The notes: generated by a model from the letters alone, not told the origin. A stretch of DNA of 44,463 bases from Anaeromyces robustus (GCA_002104895.1 MCFG01000487.1:1-44463), one strand, 5' to 3'. Shown: positions 20,801 to 30,140, numbered from the stretch's first letter. Numbers and translations: made by a program.

Positions 20801-23800
20801 ATTATAGAAAAACAAAATAAATTAGAATTCCCTGTTACACCACAACAATTAGGTGTTTACATCGATACAATAAAGAATCCTGATACTATTATTTATAATG
20901 AACCTTCAATATTTAAATTAAACAAAACTATCGATATTGAAAAACTTAAGGAATCCATTATCAATTTATTTGAAAGTCAGGAAATTCTCAAAAGTAGATA
21001 TGGTGAAAAAGAAGTTGATGGAGAAGTGGAAGTTCATGGTTTTATTGATAATGATTGTACATTAGAATTTGAATCGTATACATTTGAAAATGCCAAATCA
21101 TTTGTTAGACCATTCGATTTATCGAAGGCTCCATTATTTAGAGTTGGATTTATTGAAAATAAAGTATTATTAATTGATATGCATCATATTGTATATGACG
21201 GTGCTTCCTCTGTAATTCTCATTAATGAATTAAATCGTTATTATAATAAGAATGAAAGTGAACAACTTGAAGTTCAATATAGTGATTATGCTTTACATAT
21301 GGATGAAAAGAAAAAAGAAGGACACTTTGAAAATCAAATTGAATTTTATCGTGAAATGCTTAATTGTGATTATGATTTATTGAGTCTTCCAAAGAAAGAA
21401 AATAATCAATTAAGTGAAAAATTAGAAGACAGTAATACTTCCAATGTAGGTAATTGTTCAAAAACTATTGATAATCAATTATATGCATCTATTAATGAAT
21501 TTGTAAGAAGAAATTATATAAGTAAAACGGCATTCTTTAGTAGTATATATGGATATATTGTTTCTAAATACAGTGGACAAGATACAATCTACAGTTCTAT
21601 TATTAGTATTAACAGAAATAATCAATATGTAGAAAATATGATTGGTATGTTTATTAGTACCTTACCAATTCTTTTGAAGTATGATAATGGAAATGAAAAA
21701 TTCATTGATAATATAAAAGAAAATATGAATTTATTAGTTAATATTTATGATAATCAAGATCTTTCATTATCCGAAATCTTTAACTCTTTGAAAATGAAAA
21801 ATGTTAACAATTCCTTCGTTTATCAACCCTACGTAAAAACAACTACAAATAATAATGAATATAATATTTTCGAAGATGAAACTAATGGAATGTCAGGTGA
21901 AATTGAAGAATTAATTAAAGAAAGTAATAACACTCCAAAATTTGATATTTCATTACTTATAATTGAAAATATCAATAACTATACTATTTTTGTAAATTTC
22001 GATAATAATTTATATGAAGAATCAATGATTAATAGTATGATTGATAGTTATGTTGAAGTTATTAAAAATATTTCTAGTTTCGATAATCATATTAGGGATA
22101 TTGAATATATTCCAATGGATGAAAAAGAAAAAGTAATCAATGAATTTAACTCTGATATTAATCTTGAAAGAACAGATAACTTATATCATATTGAATTTAG
22201 TAGAATTGCAAAAGAAAATCCAAACAAATGTGCTATTGTTTATAATGAATTAACTGTTAGCTATGGTGAATTAGATGAAATGAGTAATTCTTTAGCTCAT
22301 TACCTAAGAAAATGTGGTATTACTAGAAATGATATTGTTCCAATTATAAGTGATCGTTCTCCATCTTATATCATTAGTACAATTGCTATTTCTAAGGCAG
22401 GTGGTGCTTTCTTACCAATTGATAGTAAATTACCTATTGATCGTATTCAATTCATCATTGAAGAAATTAAACCAAAAATTGTTTTATACAATAATACTGA
22501 AAATATAATTATTAATTTAGAAAACAATTCCTATAAATTCTATAATTTGAAACATCATGATTTCTATCTTAATAGAAATAGTATTAATAATGTTAATGAA
22601 CCAGATGATTTATGTTATGTGCTTTATACTTCTGGTACAACTGGTAAACCAAAAGGTGCTTTAGTAAGTCATTTCAACATATATAATTATGTCAGATCTT
22701 TCAATGGAAATGAAGATAATTTCTGTATTTATAATTTATTCGTTAAGAGTAATAATGTTAATAGTGTATTAGTTTTGTCCAACTTTTCATTTGATATTTC
22801 ACACATTGAAATTACTTTGAGTTTGATTCATGGATTAAAGATTGTATTAGTAGATGATATTTTATATAATAATATTTCATTACTATCTAAATATATCACT
22901 GAAAATAAAGTTGAACTTATTAATACAACACCAAGTAGATTTAAATTATTTATGGAATATGAAGAATTTAGAAGATCATTAAATGAAGTTAAATCGGTAG
23001 TTTTAACTGGTGAAATCTTATCAAAAGAATTATGTAGAGATATTCATAATTATTCAAATTGTAAAATCTATAACGGTTATGGACCAACCGAATGTGCCGT
23101 TGATTGTTCATTTACTGAGGTAAATGAAAATGATAATAAATCAATTACAATTGGCAAACAGTTATGTAATTGTAAAGTATATATTTTAGATAAGTATCTT
23201 AAACCAGTACCAGTTGGAGTAGAAGGAGAAATCTTTATTGGAGGTTATGGTGTTGGTAAGGGATATCTTAATCGTGAAGAATTAACTAAAGAAAAATATA
23301 TTGAAAATCCATTCAATTTCAATAATGATAAACATAACCAAATTATTTATCGAACAGGAGATCTTGGTAAATGGAGAGAAAATGGAGAAATTGAATATTT
23401 AGGTAAAACTGATTTACAAGTTAAAATTCATGGTCAAAGAATTGAACTTGGTGAAATTGAAAATACGATTAATGAAATTGAAGGCATTGAACATTCAATT
23501 GTTATTGATAAGATAAAAGACAATGGAGAAAAATTCTTAATGTGTTACTTCATTATAGCTAATGAAAAAATTAATGGAAAAGAAATTAGAGAATATCTCA
23601 AGAAAAAATTACCATTATATATGGTTCCAAATTACTATAAGAGAATTCAAGAAATTCCATTAACCTCCAATGGTAAATTAGATAGAAGATCATTACCAAA
23701 ACCAAATATTGAAGATTTAATTAAAGAGAAATATGTTGCCCCAGAAACCGAAATTGAAAAATGTATTTGTCAAATTTACAGTGAAATATTTAATATTGAT

Positions 23801-25846
23801 TCAAAAGAAATTGGCGTTATGAGTGATTTCTATGAATTAGGTGGAGATAGTTTAAATGCTATTAGAGTTATTTCTAAAATTGAAAAAGAACTTAATGTTA
23901 AATTAACTATTAAAGATATATTTACAAATTCCGTAATTTACAATTTAGGAAAATATATTGAAAATTCATTAAATGATGAAAATATTTCAAATGAAATTGA
24001 AATTATAGAAAAACAAAACAAATCGGAATTCCCTGTCACATCGCAACAATTAGGTGTATATATTGATTCCATTAAAAATCCAAATTCTATTATTTATAAT
24101 ATTCCTTTCTTATTTAAATTAAATGAACGAGTTAATATTGAAAAGATAAAAGAAGCAATTAATAAATTATTTGAAAGTCAAGAAATTCTTAGAAGTAAAT
24201 ATGAAAAGAAAGAAATTAATGGACAAACTGAAGTTTATGGATTTATTGATAGTGAATGTTCGTTAGAATTTGAATCATACACCTTTGAAAATATTAAATC
24301 ATTTGTAAGACCATTTGATTTATCTAAGGCTCCATTAATTAGAGTAGGTTTCATTGAAGATAAAGCTTTATTAATTGATATGCATCATATTATTTCTGAT
24401 GGTGCTACAGCAGGTATTATTATGGAACAATTAAATCGTTATTATAATGATAATGAAATTGATAAATTTGAAATTCAATTTAGTGATTATGCATTATATA
24501 TGGACGAAAAGAAAAAAGAAGGATATTTCAATAATCAAATTGAATTTTATCGTGAAATTTTTAATAGTGAATACGAATTATTAAATATTCCAATGAAAAA
24601 GGAAATTAAAAAATTAAATAATGAATTAGAAATTGAAGAAAAGGAAAATAGTTATGGTGATTTATTAAAACCGGTTAATCATCAATTAAGTGAAACTATT
24701 AATACATACACTAAAAACAATGGCATTAGTAAAACGGCCTTCTTTATTAGTATTTATGGATATATTTTATCCAAATATAGTGGACAAGATACTATTTATA
24801 GTTCAATTATTAGTGCTAATAGAAACAATGGATACGTAGAAAACATGATTGGTATGTTTGTCAGTACTTTACCAATTCTTTTGAAATATGAAAATGAAAA
24901 TGAAAAATTTATTGACATCATAAAGAGAAATATGAACTTATTAGTCAATATTTATGATAATCAAGATATTTCATTATCTGATATTACTAAAGCATTAAAA
25001 TTACCAAATGTTAATAATGCTTTTGTATATCAACCAAATGTTACCAATACTGGAAAATTCAAAGAAAATATATTTAATTTGAATGATAATGAAATTAATT
25101 CAAACGAAGATATTATCAATCAATTTAATACCGTTAAATTTGATTTATTGATTAATATTCTTGAAACAGACAATAATTATTACCTTTATGCTGAATTTAA
25201 TAAGAATTTATATGATGATTCTATGATCAATAAGATTCTTGATAGTTATATTGAAGTCATTAAGAATATTTCTCATTTCGAAGAAATGGTCAAGGATATC
25301 GAATATATTCCTGAATTAGAAAAAGAAAATATTTTACTTTCATTTAATAAAGAAAATATTAAATATGATTTTGATAAATTATATCATGTTGAATTTAGTA
25401 AGGTTGCAAAGAAATATCCAAATAGAAATGCTATTATTTATCAAGGAATGAAATTTACTTTTAAGGAAATTGATGAAATGAGTAACTCTTTAGCTTTCTA
25501 TTTAAGAAGTAAAGGGGTTGGTAAAGGCGATATTGTTCCTATTTTATGTGATAGATCATATTTATTTGTAGTAGCTACATTGGCTGTAATGAAATCTGGT
25601 TCAGCTTATTTACCAATTGATCCTGAATTCCCAAGTGATCGTATTGAATATATCATTAATGAAGCAAATCCAAAAAACATTCTTAAATATTTAGCTACTT
25701 CCAACAATGTGGATATTAAATTGAATCATGTGGAAGAATATTTAATTGAAAATCATAATTATTCAGAAAACATTGAGGATATTGAAAATGTTAATGAAGG
25801 TGATGATTTAATCTATGTTTTATACACTTCAGGTACTACTGGATGA
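14897..25846 (+). CDS. NRPS, third segment: damaged C3, A3-T3, C4-A4-T4, C5-A5-T5, C6, truncated A6
   Basis: This is a 3649-residue frame. It opens in the middle of C3 at MHHIISDC and has lost about 34 further residues (TIINRKMFEFYRKMFECEYE replaces a longer loop), so C3 is unlikely to fold. Then come A3 (about 300-790), T3 (GGDSL about 849), C4 (HHIIADG), A4 (about 1368-1865), T4 (about 1915), C5 (HHIVYDG), A5 (about 2432-2930), T5 (about 2983), C6 (HHIISDG) and the first third of A6, ending at YTSGTTG where retroelement DNA begins. Pocket residues by eye: A3 D-M-G-F-L-G-G-V-I-K, A4 D-I-N-N-I-L-G-D-T-K, A5 D-I-I-N-V-T-G-V-D-K. No epimerisation, methylation, thioesterase or reductase domain is present, so the release end is missing. 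The true gene has no start here; the Met is internal. Bacterial-type C-A-T order without introns suggests bacterial ancestry. Confidence 0.92.
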   Translation: MHHIISDCVTSTIINRKMFEFYRKMFECEYEVLNIPKKENNKINEESSSNIVNCTKIIDSKLSQVINEYTKNNGISKTAFFISIYGYILSKYSGQDTIYSSIISANRNNGYVENMIGMFVSTLPILLKYENENEKFIDIIKRNMNLLVNIYDNQDISLSDITKALKLPNVNNAFVYQPNIKNVKNIDNNIFDLDGKIFDSDRNILNEFNNVSKFDLLVDVSENDDNYTIHVEYNKNLYNDSMINKILDSYIEVIENISHFEEMVKDIEYIPVLEKENILLSFNKENIKYDFDKLYHVEFSKVAKKYPNRNAIIYQGMKFTFKEIDEMSNSLAFYLRSKGVGKGDIVPILCDRSYLFVVATLAVMKSGSAYLPIDPEFPSDRIEYIINEANPKIILRYLATSNNKDIKLNHVEEYLIENHNYSENIEDIENVNEGDDLIYVLYTSGTTGKPKGTLITHNNLINYCLYSQTINGKDYIYEKEINNALVFSKFTFDMSMGEVYYPLLKGTTLVLCSNEEFNSPDRLSSLINTYDVDYIFSVPSRIENYMKFEKFRNCIKNVKWILFGGEYLSPNLIRELFKYSDAEIINGYGPTEATVICTSKQFSKQIHGQPNEEILITIGKPLCNCKVYILDKYLKPVPVGVEGEIYVGGYGVGKGYFNRKELTQERYIENPFNFDNEMHNRIMYKTGDIGKWTENGEVEYLGRIDFQVKIRGQRIELGEIENTVKEIEDIESSVVIDKVKENGEKYLMCYFITTNDEIQGKYIREYLKKKLPLYMVPNYYKRIQEIPLTPNGKLNRRSLPEPNIEDLIKEKYIAPETEIEKCICQIYSEIFDIDSKEIGIMSDFYELGGDSLNAIRVISKIEKELNVKLSIKDIFLHSVINQLGKHIEEILNSGNGKKDIEIIEKQNKLEFPITAQQLGVYIDSIKHPNTIIYNIPSIFKLNEGINIEKIKEAINQLFENQEILRSKYEKKEINGQTEIYGFIDNKCSLEFESYTFENVKSFVRPFDLSKAPLIRVGFIEDKILLIDMHHIIADGTTTLIITNELNKYYYDNEIDELQIQYSDYAISMDEKKKKGYFENQIEFYRKMFECDYEVLNVPKKENNNINEDSEEDNEINTNVGNNTKIIDVELSEKINEYVKNNGISKTAFFISIYGYVLSKYSGQDIIYSSIVSANRNNGYVENMIGMFVSTLPILLKYENEDEKFIDTIKRNMNLLVDMYDNQDISLSEIFNLLKLKKLTNSFIYQPYLKSSTNDNMEGVITENEVPLNVEEIVDENNNKSKFNLICEVVERENNYTIVIEYNRNIYDSSMINRIIDSFIEVIKNISSFEEQVKNIEYIPSDEKEKIINGYNNNVNIEGNDNLYHVEFSRIAKENSDKCAIVYNESTITYNELENMSNSLAHYLRKCGITRNNIVPVICDRSPYFIISTLAISKAGGAFLPIDKKLPIERIQFILNEVQPKIILFSNTQNVINSLVELNENYVMYDLKQHDYKVNINSTNNINEGDDTCYVLFTSGTTGKPKGVLVSHFNIYNNIRQFNNNSNLSLHGILRKDNVNNMLALTNFSFDIYHNEITLSLVNGLTIVLVDDNLCENIDLLSKYINKNNVEFINTTPTRFKLFMEDPDFRKSLSLIKTLILLGEDFSINLCKEIHKYSNCKIYNGYGPTECTDTSTYKEIDDTKDSKVTIGKPQCNYKGYLLDKYHKPVPIGVEGELFISGYGVGKGYLNREELTKEKFIKNPFNFDNNKYCDIMYRTGDLGKWTENGDIEYLGRIDFQVKIHGQRIELGEIENIIKEISDIKQYVVIDKKKENGEKYLMCYYITSNNNIQGKDIRENIKNKLPLYMVPNYYKRIQEIPLTPSGKLNRKALPEPNIDDLIKEKYVAPETDIEKSLCKMYSETFNIDVKEIGAMTDFYDLGGDSLNAIRVISKIEKEFNVKLNIKDILSHSIIRNLGKHIEEIISNGIISTEIDIIEKQNKLEFPVTPQQLGVYIDTIKNPDTIIYNEPSIFKLNKTIDIEKLKESIINLFESQEILKSRYGEKEVDGEVEVHGFIDNDCTLEFESYTFENAKSFVRPFDLSKAPLFRVGFIENKVLLIDMHHIVYDGASSVILINELNRYYNKNESEQLEVQYSDYALHMDEKKKEGHFENQIEFYREMLNCDYDLLSLPKKENNQLSEKLEDSNTSNVGNCSKTIDNQLYASINEFVRRNYISKTAFFSSIYGYIVSKYSGQDTIYSSIISINRNNQYVENMIGMFISTLPILLKYDNGNEKFIDNIKENMNLLVNIYDNQDLSLSEIFNSLKMKNVNNSFVYQPYVKTTTNNNEYNIFEDETNGMSGEIEELIKESNNTPKFDISLLIIENINNYTIFVNFDNNLYEESMINSMIDSYVEVIKNISSFDNHIRDIEYIPMDEKEKVINEFNSDINLERTDNLYHIEFSRIAKENPNKCAIVYNELTVSYGELDEMSNSLAHYLRKCGITRNDIVPIISDRSPSYIISTIAISKAGGAFLPIDSKLPIDRIQFIIEEIKPKIVLYNNTENIIINLENNSYKFYNLKHHDFYLNRNSINNVNEPDDLCYVLYTSGTTGKPKGALVSHFNIYNYVRSFNGNEDNFCIYNLFVKSNNVNSVLVLSNFSFDISHIEITLSLIHGLKIVLVDDILYNNISLLSKYITENKVELINTTPSRFKLFMEYEEFRRSLNEVKSVVLTGEILSKELCRDIHNYSNCKIYNGYGPTECAVDCSFTEVNENDNKSITIGKQLCNCKVYILDKYLKPVPVGVEGEIFIGGYGVGKGYLNREELTKEKYIENPFNFNNDKHNQIIYRTGDLGKWRENGEIEYLGKTDLQVKIHGQRIELGEIENTINEIEGIEHSIVIDKIKDNGEKFLMCYFIIANEKINGKEIREYLKKKLPLYMVPNYYKRIQEIPLTSNGKLDRRSLPKPNIEDLIKEKYVAPETEIEKCICQIYSEIFNIDSKEIGVMSDFYELGGDSLNAIRVISKIEKELNVKLTIKDIFTNSVIYNLGKYIENSLNDENISNEIEIIEKQNKSEFPVTSQQLGVYIDSIKNPNSIIYNIPFLFKLNERVNIEKIKEAINKLFESQEILRSKYEKKEINGQTEVYGFIDSECSLEFESYTFENIKSFVRPFDLSKAPLIRVGFIEDKALLIDMHHIISDGATAGIIMEQLNRYYNDNEIDKFEIQFSDYALYMDEKKKEGYFNNQIEFYREIFNSEYELLNIPMKKEIKKLNNELEIEEKENSYGDLLKPVNHQLSETINTYTKNNGISKTAFFISIYGYILSKYSGQDTIYSSIISANRNNGYVENMIGMFVSTLPILLKYENENEKFIDIIKRNMNLLVNIYDNQDISLSDITKALKLPNVNNAFVYQPNVTNTGKFKENIFNLNDNEINSNEDIINQFNTVKFDLLINILETDNNYYLYAEFNKNLYDDSMINKILDSYIEVIKNISHFEEMVKDIEYIPELEKENILLSFNKENIKYDFDKLYHVEFSKVAKKYPNRNAIIYQGMKFTFKEIDEMSNSLAFYLRSKGVGKGDIVPILCDRSYLFVVATLAVMKSGSAYLPIDPEFPSDRIEYIINEANPKNILKYLATSNNVDIKLNHVEEYLIENHNYSENIEDIENVNEGDDLIYVLYTSGTTG

Positions 25847-27528
25847 TGTTTTGGAAAAGGTGATTTCGAAATGTCGATTTTATAATTACCATTAGGTAGC
25901 ACTTCCAAGATTTTGTATGGTCCATACTTGCATGGAGCAAGTTTTTGATTTTCATTAGTAGCAAACGCTGGTGGAGCATTAATCCATACTTTTTCATTTT
26001 CTTTTAACTCTGGTGCAACAATTCTTTTCTTATCCGCTTGTCTTTTATATAAATCTTGTGCAAGCATTAACACTTCTTTAACTAAAGGAAAGTTATCACC
26101 TACATTTTGAATATATTTAAAATTAGAGTTAGTACCGTTAAATAAGAAAATGTCATCAATGGATGGATTAAAACCATAGTTAATAAAGAATGGTGTTTGT
26201 TTAGTAGACTCATTAATTGTATTGTTATAAACAAATTCTGCTAAATGTAGCCATTCAACCCAATCATCATGGAAAAAGGCTCTTGAGTAGCATCTTAAAT
26301 ATTGTTCGATAAATGAATTACAACGTTCCACTTGACCAACTGTTTCATGATGGTCGGTAGTAACAATCTTTGGTCGAATCCAAAGTTTTTCCATAAGTTC
26401 AAGCCATAAAGCACTGGTGAATTGTGTTCCTCTGTCAGTGTAGATATCTTCAGGTAGTCCATGTAATCTAAATATGTGTTTTATGAATGCTTTAGCTGTT
26501 TCTTCGGCAGTAGGTATTTCTTTAAATGGAATTAAGTGAATCATTTTTGAGAAACGATCCACAACAACCATAATTACCGTGTATTTTTTGGATTCCGGTA
26601 GTCCACACAAAAAATCTATTTCGATTGACTTCCAAGGGCGATCAGGAACTTCCAAAGGTCTTAATAAGTCATATCTCTTGTGTCTTGTAACCTTATTTCT
26701 AGCACATTGATCACAAGAGTTGACAAATTTTGTAATATCTTCATGCATCTTTGGCCACCAAAAGTTTCTAGAAATTAATTCTTCTGTTCTTCTAATACCT
26801 AAATGTCCAGCAGTAGGTTTATCGTGGTACCTATTTAATATTTCTAATCGTAAAGAAGCTGGAACATAAATAAGATTATTGTATAAAATCATATTATTTT
26901 TAATTTGAAATTTATTCATTTTCCTAAATGGTCGATAAAAGTAACCTTGATTAGCATTGTTTGGGCTAAAGTATAAATGAATATCTTTAGCTGTTTCATC
27001 TTTCTTGGTTTCTTCAATAATTTTATCGATCAAAGTACTTACAACACCTATTAAGCATGGAGTAGTAGAGATATTCTTGCTATCTAAAATGTGTTCTGGG
27101 CGTATTTCTTCTAAGTCTTTCTCATAATCTGGTCTTCTTGACAAGCTATCTGGTTTTCCGTTTTTTCTTCCTTGGCGGTAGATAAGTTGAAAATTATATT
27201 CTTGAAAGAATAAATGCCAACGATGTTGACGTTGATTTTCAACTTTACCTCCTAAAGTATATATTAAATTTTTATGGTCAGTGAAAACCGTAACTTGATA
27301 CTTGGCTCCAAGTAGTAAGTGTCTCCAAGTAGAAAATGCACTTTTTATAGCCAATAACTCTTTTTCTGTAATTGAGTAATTTAATTCTGCATTATTTAAG
27401 CTTCTGGAATAATAAGCAACAGGATGAAGTTTTCCTTCATCATCCTTCTGCGATAAAATTGCACCTATTGCGAAGTTACTTGCATCACACTCCACAATAA
27501 ATGGTTTTTGTGTATCTGGATGTAACAA
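25847..27528 (-). mobile_element. Ty3/gypsy fossil: RNase H and integrase part
   Basis: The open stretch begins with RNase H (FIVECDASNFAIGAILSQ, the YSITEKELLAIKSAF block, FTDHKNLIY, then a DSLSRRPDY end). It continues with the integrase zinc finger (HLGIRRTEELISRNFWWP with CDQCARNK) and the catalytic core (IEIDFLCGLP, YTDRGTQFTS, VGQVERCN). It ends in the GPYKILEV module. The apparent reading continues about 11 residues into antisense NRPS sequence, which is not part of the element. The adjoining part of RT lies at 27529-27919 on the same strand. Confidence 0.88.
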
Positions 27529-27919
27529 GATTGGAGAAGTAGTAAGTCTTGTTTTTAATTCTTGGAAAGCATCTTCACATTCCTTCGACCAAATAAATTT
27601 TATATTCTTCTTAGTTAAATTATGTAATGGCTTAGCTATAAATGCGAAGTTTTCAACAAAGCGGCGGTAATAATTACATAAACCTAAGAATCTTTGTATA
27701 TCCTTGACACATTTTGGAGTTGGCCATTCTTTTACTGATTTAATTTTATTTGGGTCGGTAGCTATTCCTTTTCCAGATATTACATGTCCTAAAAATTCAA
27801 CTTGTTGTTTATGAAATTCACATTTCTTTGGTTTAACATATAAATTATTATCTAATAATGTTTTTAAAATTGTTCTAACATGTTCAGTATGTTCTTCTAA
27901 TGTTTTTGAATAAATTAAT

Positions 27920-28546
27920 TGTAATGTTTAAACTGATATAGATTACAATAACTAACACAAAAAAATAAAAAAATGTTCAAATAAAAATTTGTTTTGTTAT
28001 AATAATTTTTTATTAATATTTAAATAATTAAAATTTTATATTTAAAATTAATAACAATTACCCCTTTCAAAATTTAAGAAATTTTGAAGTATTTTTATAT
28101 TTTTTCATAATTATATTTATTATATATTATACTAATTTATTTATATTTAATTTTATTTATTTACGGACTATCTAACTAACTAAACTTTATTATTTAATAA
28201 ATTTATTTATTATTTCTAAAAATAGAAATTTCAAATTAACTATTAAAACTAAGACTAAATAATTTCAATTGAGTTCATTTATTAATTATTTATTATTCTA
28301 ATATTAATAATATATTTATTATATATTTTAAATTTAAAAACAATGAAAAATTTTATAAATTAAAGTTAAAAAATTAATATTTCACAAAATAAATTAATAA
28401 TTTATTTTGTTTTGAACTTTATTTAATTGATTTAAATTATTGTTTCACAATAATTTTACAGAAATATTTTTTCGTAATTCAGTCACTTGAAAAGTGGCTG
28501 AATTTTCAATTAAAGATATTATAGTGTGGCGCATAATATCTTTACA
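27920..28546 (-). mobile_element. Solo LTR nested in the Ty3/gypsy fossil
   Basis: A 627-bp unit bounded by TG...CA. On its own strand it starts TGTAAAGATATTATGCGCC and ends GTTTAAACATTACA. It is flanked on both sides by the same five bases (TTAAT at 27915-27919 and 28547-28551), the size of target duplication expected for LTR integrases. It lies in the RT region of the older element, so it is younger than its host. No internal region remains, which fits LTR-LTR recombination. Confidence 0.85.
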
Positions 28547-28551
28547 TTAAT

Positions 28552-29795
28552 ATATCATCTAAATATAAAATAACAAATTTTTCTAAATATGGGCGTAAAA
28601 CTGAATTTATAAATGATTGAAAAGTAGCAGGAGCGTTAGTTAATCCAAATGGCATTACAAGATATTCGTAATGTCCATATTTTGTGCGAAAAGCTGTTTT
28701 ATATTCATCACCTTCTCTTATGCGAATTAAATTATAAGCAGAACGAAGATCTAGCTTAGTAAAATAATTTGCACCTTTTACTCTTTCAATAATATCTGTT
28801 ATCAAAGGTAATGTATATGAATTTCTTATTGTAACAGCATTAAGTTTTTTATAATCAATACAAAGACGCAAAGTACCATCTTTTTTCTTTTGAAATAAAA
28901 CTGGGTATCCAGCAGGTGATTCAGAATGTCTAATAAAACCCTTTTTTAAATTTTCTTTTATGTATTCTTTCAAAACTTTATTTTCTTCTTCTGTAAGTGG
29001 ATATATTGGACCATAATGTAAGGTAGCATCTTTTTGTAGCACAATCTTGCACTCAGTAAGTCTATGTGGTGGTAATTTATCAGCTTTAATTTTACTAAAA
29101 ACTTCAACTAAATCTCTATATGCTTCAGGAATATCTGCTATTTCAAAGTCTTCTTCTTCTTCGTCATCATAATAATCTATTTCTTCATTATTATTAGATA
29201 AAAATGAATATATAAAATAATTGAAATTAAATTCATCTTGAATTTCAAAATTATTTTTTGAATTTTTTAATAAATTTTTTGAAAAATTTTCATTAATTTT
29301 TGTGGTATTATTTGTGGTTACACAAGCTAAATTTTTATTATTATCATTATTAGCTATATTTTTCAAATTATTTTGATTAATATTTTCATAATTTTTTCTA
29401 GAATTTAGATCGCGTTTTTTGAAAAATTTTAAATATAAATGTGGCTTTTTATTTTTGATATTCTTGTTGTTTTTATCATAATTCATATATATCTGAAATT
29501 TGGTGTAATTTGGACTATTATCTGTGGATTTATTTAACGTTGAATCTACTAATTTGTTTTGTTTACATGTAAAATTTGATTCATAAAATTTTTTATTATT
29601 AAATTTTTCATAATTATTTTTATTAAAATTTTTATATTTATTAAAGTTTGTACTATATAATTTTGAATAAATAAAATTTTTATTAAATTTTTTATAATTT
29701 TTTATTGATAAAAATTTTTTCTTAAATTGATTGAAATTTAAATCTGTAAAAATAATTTTGTCATTGTAATTATAATGTAAGCTATAATTTTTCAT
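28552..29795 (-). mobile_element. Ty3/gypsy fossil: linker and reverse transcriptase part
   Basis: Minus-strand pol segment. An Asn/Lys-rich linker of about 220 residues leads into an acidic patch and then the N-terminal RT blocks ([20 protein letters not shown], the PIYPLTEEE block, [37 protein letters not shown]). The nested solo LTR separates it from the rest of RT and RNase H. The linker is unusually long and low in complexity for a Ty3 protease-RT junction. Confidence 0.85.
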
Positions 29796-29880
29796 AAATT
29801 TATTTCCAAGTAATAAATAAGTAGGTATTTTATCTGTTATTAAAAATTTCTCTTTAAAAGTAACTAAATAAATTTAAGAG

Positions 29881-30140
29881 CCTTATTTATAATAATTTTG
29901 TAAAATAAGGTTAAATAAGAAAAGTTTTCTAATCTTAACAATTATCTAGAAAAAGATTAGGAGAAAAAACTAGATAAATTTTCGACCAATATTCTATTCA
30001 TATTGGTCATCGTATATATTAAGTAAAACCACATACTTAATAAAGTATTCTGGATAAACCTTAATATACCGATTTCCTATATTTGATTTAGATCATGGAA
30101 ATACACGGAAAATTAAACAAATAAAATATGATCTAAATCG
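29881..30140. other. Cluster of perfect inverted repeats, one possible pseudoknot
   Basis: Six perfect inverted repeats occur within 260 bp. CCTTATTT 29881-29888 pairs with 29903-29910. CTAATCTT 29929-29936 pairs with 29953-29960. TTATCTAG 29942-29949 pairs with 29970-29977. GACCAATAT 29984-29992 pairs with 30000-30008. TATTAAGTA 30017-30025 pairs with 30034-30042. GATTTAGATCAT 30085-30096 pairs with 30128-30139. The third pair starts inside the loop of the second and closes outside it, the topology of an H-type pseudoknot. The cluster lies just beyond the 5' side of the minus-strand Ty3 fossil. The function is unknown; a structured leader or non-coding RNA is one reading. Confidence 0.7.

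Larger units (their letters stand above)
25847..29870 (-). mobile_element. Ty3/gypsy LTR retrotransposon fossil (pol region), broken
   Basis: On the minus strand the parts run, from high to low coordinate, as protease-like remnant (YLLLGNKFM), low-complexity linker, reverse transcriptase, RNase H and integrase. The RT shows the [23 protein letters not shown] and YLDDIL blocks; the integrase shows its HHCC finger and D-D-E core. No intact gag and no flanking LTR pair are visible. The low-coordinate end, in the integrase C-terminal GPY module, abuts NRPS sequence directly, with no LTR at the border. The upper border is approximate. A solo LTR is nested in it. It has a handful of breaks and is not a living copy. 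The moderate decay suggests middle age, younger than the copia remnant near 40 kb. Confidence 0.88.
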
